DNA from: Acidobacteriaceae bacterium
GTDB lineage: Bacteria; Acidobacteriota; Terriglobia; Terriglobales; Acidobacteriaceae
Direction: 5' to 3'
Assembly (NCBI GenBank): GCA_003152795.1
Contig: PMBA01000222.1
Location: forward strand, 1,813-11,974
Length of the DNA stretch: 10,162 nucleotides
A program made the position numbers and the translations under genes. The notes beneath the pieces were generated by a model. That model did not search any database and had not been told where the DNA came from. It saw only the letters and a list, made by a program, of their open reading frames with translations. Each line of letters starts with the position of its first letter. Position 1 is the stretch's first letter. Below are positions 6,181-10,162 of this stretch, in pieces.

Positions 6181-7088
6181 TTCTTACCTCCGCCAGCCTG
6201 AGCGGGTGTCGCTTTCCAGTACGCGGTCGTTCCTGGAAAATGAACCAGGCGGAACGAATCGTCCACCTGGAACAAGGATTCCGCGCTGCCCATGAAAAGA
6301 TAGCCACCCGGCAACAGATTCGAATAAAAATGCTGCACGACGCGGCGCTTGGAAGCCAGGTCGAAGTAGATGAGCACATTGCAGCAGAAAATAATGTCGA
6401 TCCCTTTCTGGAACAACATTTTGCTGTCGTCCCTCAGGTTGATGCGGTCAAAGTGGATCGGCGCTTTGAGCAGATCGTTAGCCTGGAGTTTCTTGTCGCC
6501 AACATCTTTGAAATATTTTCTCCGCATCGCGTCGCTGGTGCTGCGCAGGGCATACTCACCGTAGATTCCGGCGCGCGCCGCTTCCAGCGAATTATCATTC
6601 AAATCGGTGGCCAGAATGTCGAAGGTCCAACCAGCAAGCAACTTGTCCTTTTCTTCGAGCAGAAACATGGCCAGCGTGTGCGGCTCTTCTCCGGTCGAGC
6701 AGCCGGCACACCAGAAGCGAAGACGTTTAAGGCTGATCAGGCCTTTGACCTGCAGGATCTGGGGAAGAATCACGTTGCGCAGCGCATCCAACTGGCAGGG
6801 GTGGCGGAACATGTAGGTTTCGCCGATGGTGATCTCGTTCAACAGCAGGCGCAACTCCACGTCGCGATTTCCCCGCATCGTGAGGTGTTCGAAGTACTCC
6901 GCGGGGCTGGTCACGCGGAGGGCGGCCATCCGGCGGGCGCAACGCGAACTCAGAAGATAAAGCTTTTCTTCGGAATGATAGATTCCGGAGATCCGGTAGA
7001 TCAGATCGCGGATCTTCAAAAACGCCGGATCGCCCGGGTTCGAGTCCGGAGTTACGAGAGGCTTCGCTCTTGCAATTTCGATGGGCAT
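6177..7088 (-). CDS. cheR: Chemotaxis receptor methyltransferase CheR
   Basis: 303 residues, usual CheR length. It transfers methyl groups from S-adenosylmethionine to glutamates of chemoreceptors, working against CheB. The N-terminal helical domain (about 20-95) ends in NEITIGETYMFR (84-95), the family motif with the conserved arginine. The SAM-binding domain has WCAGCSTGEEP (126-136), ATDLND (160-165), and FCCNVLIYFD (234-243) followed by LLPGGYLFMGSAESL. Position 236 is Cys where the common motif has Arg (FCRNV). The protein ends in a short Gly/Lys tail. ATG 7088 has only a weak purine-rich site upstream; it follows cheB after 56 bp. The receptor in this operon lacks a C-terminal NWETF-type CheR-docking pentapeptide, so methylation here probably does not depend on tethering. 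Confidence 0.96.
   Translation of the reverse strand: MPIEIARAKPLVTPDSNPGDPAFLKIRDLIYRISGIYHSEEKLYLLSSRCARRMAALRVTSPAEYFEHLTMRGNRDVELRLLLNEITIGETYMFRHPCQLDALRNVILPQILQVKGLISLKRLRFWCAGCSTGEEPHTLAMFLLEEKDKLLAGWTFDILATDLNDNSLEAARAGIYGEYALRSTSDAMRRKYFKDVGDKKLQANDLLKAPIHFDRINLRDDSKMLFQKGIDIIFCCNVLIYFDLASKRRVVQHFYSNLLPGGYLFMGSAESLFQVDDSFRLVHFPGTTAYWKATPAQAGGGKK
6186..6191 (-). promoter_or_regulatory. Ribosome binding site of the HDOD gene inside cheR
   Basis: GGAGGT on the minus strand lies 5 nt before the GTG start and inside the last codons of cheR. It decides for GTG rather than a later ATG and supports stop/start coupling between the two genes. Confidence 0.8.
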
Positions 7089-7144
7089 CGTTTCATCTTT
7101 CGCCAGCTAACTTCCGGGCATTGCCAAGTAAATTCGCAGGCTCT

Positions 7145-8227
7145 TCATGGGCGGGCAACGCTGGCAAGAGCCCTCTGCATCGACACCCTGCGAACAACTT
7201 CCGGCGCGATACCGCCCAGAGGATAGATGTGATCGGCCAGGTTGGAGGCCACCACATTTCCGGGCATGCCCCAAACCACCGAAGACGCTTCGTCCTGAGC
7301 GATAACCTCCCCGCCCGCGTCCCGTATATCGGCCGACCCGCGAGTGCCGTCCGCCCCCATGCCGGTCAGCACCACCGCCAGCACGTTCGCGCCGTAGGTT
7401 TGCGCCACCGAGCGGAACAACACGTCCACCGCGGGGCGGCAGGAATTTTCCTGAGGATCACGGTTGGTGGCGAGCACGAATTCAGACCCCTTATGAACCA
7501 CCGTCATGTGATAGTCGCCCGGCGCAATCCAGACCTGGCCACGCTGCACCCTCTGGCCTTCTTTGCCTTCCTGCACCTCGAGCCGGGCGAGGGTATTCAG
7601 ACGGTCGGCAAGCAGTCGCGTAAACAGTGGCGGCATGTGCTGCACGATCACGATGGGCACGGGGAAATCCGCCGGGAATTGCGGGATGAGGGCTGTCAGG
7701 GCGTTCGGTCCGCCGGTCGAAGAGCCGATGGCCACAATTTCGATGCGTGGGCTGGAGCGCGGTCGGACCTTCACTGCCGGACGGAACCCGGACAGCGGTG
7801 GGAATTTCAAGGGAACCTTGCCGCCACACAGCGCCTTGATCTTGGGGATGAGTTCGGCGCGAATGCGCTCGATGGCAACCGCGGGACTGCCCGTATGGCT
7901 GGGCTTGGTGGCATAGTCCGACGCTCCCAGCGAAAGCGCATCGAGGGTCGCCGCCGCTCCGCGCTCGGTGAGCGTGCTGAACATGATGACCGGCAATTTC
8001 GGATACAACTTGCGCAAGGCCGCAAGCGTTTCCAGGCCGTCCATCACCGGCATCTCGACGTCGAGCGTAATCAGGTCGGGTTTGAGCAGTGAAATCTTCG
8101 CCAGTGCGATTCGCCCGTCGCTGGCCGTAGCAACTACCTCCAGCGCCGGATCTCCCGACAATGTGTCCGAGAGCAGCCTGCGAATCACTACCGAATCATC
8201 CACGATCAGAATGCGAATTGGAGCCAT
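7145..8227 (-). CDS. cheB: Chemotaxis protein-glutamate methylesterase CheB
   Basis: 360 residues with both standard domains. The receiver domain (about 4-120) has the acidic pair D10-D11, phospho-acceptor D56 in LDVEMPVMDG, switch residue S84 and K108 (T-K-P). A linker of about 35 residues leads to the methylesterase domain (about 162-350). It carries the catalytic triad S170 (IGSSTGGPNAL), H197 (QHMPP) and D293 (TGMGADG). It removes methyl groups from, and deamidates, receptor glutamate sites when phosphorylated by CheA, which is not encoded in this window. ATG 8227 begins directly at the conserved receiver strand, but no good Shine-Dalgarno is seen. It follows the receptor gene after 127 bp with GC-rich hairpin-forming sequence and precedes cheR by 56 bp, same strand. 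Confidence 0.97.
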   Translation of the reverse strand: MAPIRILIVDDSVVIRRLLSDTLSGDPALEVVATASDGRIALAKISLLKPDLITLDVEMPVMDGLETLAALRKLYPKLPVIMFSTLTERGAAATLDALSLGASDYATKPSHTGSPAVAIERIRAELIPKIKALCGGKVPLKFPPLSGFRPAVKVRPRSSPRIEIVAIGSSTGGPNALTALIPQFPADFPVPIVIVQHMPPLFTRLLADRLNTLARLEVQEGKEGQRVQRGQVWIAPGDYHMTVVHKGSEFVLATNRDPQENSCRPAVDVLFRSVAQTYGANVLAVVLTGMGADGTRGSADIRDAGGEVIAQDEASSVVWGMPGNVVASNLADHIYPLGGIAPEVVRRVSMQRALASVARP

Positions 8228-8278
8228 AGCAAGTCGTGTCTGTCCGTTTCATGCACGTACAAAACAAGATCGAAGCCG

Positions 8279-8301
8279 CCGGCCCAAACGGCCGCGGCCG
8301 G
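8279..8301 (-). other. GC-rich hairpin between receptor gene and cheB
   Basis: CCGGCC / GGCCGG arms (8279-8284, 8296-8301) enclose 11 nt, and overlap a perfect 12-bp palindrome, CGGCCGCGGCCG (8289-8300). It lies in the 127-bp gap between two co-directional genes and has no T-run on the minus strand, so it is not a clear terminator. It could tune cheBR expression relative to the receptor, for example through mRNA processing or partial termination. Confidence 0.3.
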
Positions 8302-8354
8302 AAACAGTTCCGCACCGGCGCCCAATCGCCCCCGCCAGAACCGGCGCTGTGGGC

Positions 8355-10061
8355 CTAGGAACCCGCGTGGGCCCCCTGGCTGCGCTCCAGTTCGCGCGAA
8401 GGCGCAGCGCTTCCCGGGTCGCTGGCGCCAAGCTTGAACTGTTCCACCAGGCCGCGCAGTTGCGCCGACATCTGCACCAGCTCTTGCGCTGCCTGCTGGG
8501 TATCGGTCGCGCCCCGCGACGTGCTCTCCGCCGCCTCCGCCACGCCCGCCACGTTGCTGGTAATCTCGCCGCTGCCGTGCGCCGCTTCGCTCACGTTGCG
8601 CGACATCTCGTTGGTGGTCGCGTTCTGTTCCTCGACCGCCGTGGCAATCGTGCTCGAGATATCGTTGACCTGGTTAATCACCGCACTGATCGATGCGATC
8701 GCGTCCACTGCCGCCTTGGTGTCGGTCTGGATGGCTTCAATCTTGTGGCTGATGTCTTCGGTGGCCTTGGCAGTCTCTTTGGCCAGCTCTTTCACTTCAT
8801 TGGCCACCACGGCAAAGCCCTTGCCCGCCTCGCCGGCGCGGGCGGCTTCGATGGTTGCATTCAAGGCCAGCAGGTTGGTCTGCTGCGCAATTGAAGTAAT
8901 GACTTTGATCACCTGCCCGATTTCCGTGGAGGAGTCGCCAAGCTTGGATACCGTGGCGTTGGTAGTTTCCGCGACCTTGACCGCCGCGGTAGCGATCTTG
9001 GCGGCTTCGGTGGCGCTCTTGGCAATCTCCTTGATGCTCGCGCCCATCTCCTCGGCCCCGGTGGCAACGGTTTGGAGGTTCTGGCTGACTTGCTGCGCGG
9101 CGGTGGAGACGACATTGGCCTGGGCCGAAGTCTCCTGCGAGTTGGCCGAGATGTGTTGGCTGGTGGCGGTAAGCTCCTGGCTCGCGGCGCCCACGCGCTC
9201 GGCTGTTTCTGCGATCGCCCGGACGGTCTTTCGAAGGTTATTTTTCATGGTATTCAGAGCCGAGGCAGCCTCTCCGATTTCATCCTGGTTTTCAACGGGT
9301 AGGTCGTCCAGCGCCAGGTTATTACCCGCAATTGCATTCGCCAGGTCCATGGCTGCCGACAACGGTTTGACCACGAGCTTGCGCACCAGCACGAACAACA
9401 CGCCCGCGGCCGCCAGCAGGGTGAAGAAACTGATGAGGAAAATCGCGATCGAATTGGCTTGCGAGGTTGCGATCAGGGCCTGCGTGGAGGCTCTTATGGA
9501 AAAAGCTCCGCGCAAGTCGCCAGCTTTCATACCCTCCTTAATGTTGCCAAACGGGTCCTTCTGTCCGACCGGGTCCCCGTGACACACCAGGCAGTCCGCG
9601 GTGAGGCGGACAGGTTGGGCGTAGCGCATTACATCCTCTCCGTTCTCCACCCTGCGTTCGGAATACTCCTTCAACGACGGGTCCTTCTGGAAGTTTTCCA
9701 GAGCGCGCCGTTCGAATTCATCCGGCTGATTCTTGGGGTTACGCGGGGTCAGCGAAGGAGTATGGAACGTCATCTTCTGCGCCTCGGCGTACAGCTGGGC
9801 GACGTTCCAGGCCACCACCACGGGCACCTGCTGCACATGCTTGAAGTTCCTGTCCGGCACCATCAGATCGATGTTCTCGGAGAACCATGCGCGGGTGGCG
9901 CTGGCCATGCCGACAATCTGGCGCACTTTGTCGCGAAACGCATCTTCCGCCTGCTGGTTTACACGGTGCTGGGTGATCCAAAAACTGACTGCGGAGGTCA
10001 GCACCAGGGTGATCACGATCGCCGCTACAATCTTTACCGTTAACCGCGCCCTCTTCAGCAT
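8355..10061 (-). CDS. Methyl-accepting chemotaxis protein with periplasmic c-type heme (Tll0287/DUF3365-like) sensor domain
   Basis: 568 residues. Order: TM1 (about 11-30), periplasmic sensor (31-203), TM2 (about 204-226), HAMP (227 to about 280, with P233 and the D-E-I-G motif), then a long coiled-coil signalling domain to about 550. The signalling tip is fully conserved ([20 protein letters not shown], then [13 protein letters not shown]) and contacts CheA and CheW. The sensor holds one CxxCH heme-c motif (C157, C160, H161; bases 9579-9593) preceded by RYAQPVR, as in Tll0287/DUF3365-type domains. Such a heme should sense redox potential or a gas such as O2 or NO; the ligand is inferred. The C-terminus has no NWETF pentapeptide. 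ATG 10061 has AGAGGA upstream at good spacing. First visible gene of the cheB-cheR-HDOD operon. Confidence 0.94.
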   Translation of the reverse strand: MLKRARLTVKIVAAIVITLVLTSAVSFWITQHRVNQQAEDAFRDKVRQIVGMASATRAWFSENIDLMVPDRNFKHVQQVPVVVAWNVAQLYAEAQKMTFHTPSLTPRNPKNQPDEFERRALENFQKDPSLKEYSERRVENGEDVMRYAQPVRLTADCLVCHGDPVGQKDPFGNIKEGMKAGDLRGAFSIRASTQALIATSQANSIAIFLISFFTLLAAAGVLFVLVRKLVVKPLSAAMDLANAIAGNNLALDDLPVENQDEIGEAASALNTMKNNLRKTVRAIAETAERVGAASQELTATSQHISANSQETSAQANVVSTAAQQVSQNLQTVATGAEEMGASIKEIAKSATEAAKIATAAVKVAETTNATVSKLGDSSTEIGQVIKVITSIAQQTNLLALNATIEAARAGEAGKGFAVVANEVKELAKETAKATEDISHKIEAIQTDTKAAVDAIASISAVINQVNDISSTIATAVEEQNATTNEMSRNVSEAAHGSGEITSNVAGVAEAAESTSRGATDTQQAAQELVQMSAQLRGLVEQFKLGASDPGSAAPSRELERSQGAHAGS

Positions 10062-10162
10062 TACGTCCTCTCAGCAAAGGCGCACCAGTTCGCCCTCATC
10101 GACATCCACATCGCGGCATTGGAGACTGGGCGCGGCCCTAAGGTTCTAATCGGCGAAAGGAG

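Noticed and set aside
6240..8092. Long plus-strand ORFs (6240-7226, 7070-8092) antisense to cheR and cheB
   Set aside because: They overlap genes with complete catalytic motifs and have no recognisable domains.
8434..9582. 382-codon plus-strand ORF opposite the chemoreceptor gene
   Set aside because: The Ala/Ser/Val/Leu-rich translation is the antisense image of the repetitive coiled-coil of the receptor; no start signal or domain.
10062..10162. Possible end of a further minus-strand operon gene, or a divergent plus-strand gene with AAAGGAG at 10156-10162
   Set aside because: One minus-strand frame ending at 10071 looks coding-like but has an in-frame stop at 10146-10148, leaving only about 24 codons. 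The purine-rich site lies at the very edge. Neither can be judged without sequence beyond the window.

Overview
The window is about 60% GC with dense coding on both strands. It looks chromosomal, from a free-living, probably soil-type bacterium. The best guess is Acidobacteriota. This is inferred from the overall style: an ECF sigma factor paired with a large zinc-finger anti-sigma factor, GC-rich intergenic palindromes, and a small chemotaxis operon with a c-type-heme receptor. No rRNA or other taxonomic marker is present, so the assignment is soft. I see no tRNA, CRISPR array, transposase, integrase or prophage gene.

Layout. (1) Bases 1-558 (+) hold the C-terminal part of a serine beta-lactamase/penicillin-binding-like hydrolase cut by the window edge. 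(2) 688-1113 (+) is a compact NUDIX hydrolase with a perfect Nudix box and a plausible promoter just upstream. (3) A double palindrome (1155-1195) lies between this gene and a convergent, exported ARPP-1/DUF6569-like protein at 1210-2328 (-). (4) A 213-bp divergent region with a second long palindrome (2407-2437) leads to an ECF-type sigma-70 factor (2542-3477, +). This is followed 38 bp later by its likely anti-sigma factor (3516-4805, +), which has a cytoplasmic HxxxCxxC zinc motif, one membrane span, a long low-complexity linker and a C-terminal set of three Asp-box repeats. (5) A 457-bp gap (4806-5262) holds no protein gene but is not empty. It contains a 10-bp-arm inverted repeat, a near-consensus sigma-70 promoter (TTTACA-N17-TAGTAT) and, about 35 bp after the expected transcription start, a strong Rho-independent terminator. 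Together these look like a complete transcription unit for a small RNA of roughly 70 nt. (6) From 10061 down to 5263 (-) runs a chemotaxis/sensory operon: a methyl-accepting chemoreceptor with a periplasmic CxxCH heme domain, cheB, cheR and an HDOD protein. The GTG start of the HDOD gene overlaps the cheR stop codon.

How the genes fit together. The minus-strand operon carries a receptor, both adaptation enzymes (CheR methylates and CheB demethylates receptor glutamates) and an HDOD output-type protein. CheA, CheW and CheY are absent here and must be encoded elsewhere or just outside the window. The receptor probably senses redox state or a diatomic gas through covalently bound heme. The sigma/anti-sigma pair forms an independent envelope-signalling module. 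The most interesting undescribed items are the candidate sRNA unit at 5039-5143 and the Asp-box-bearing anti-sigma factor.
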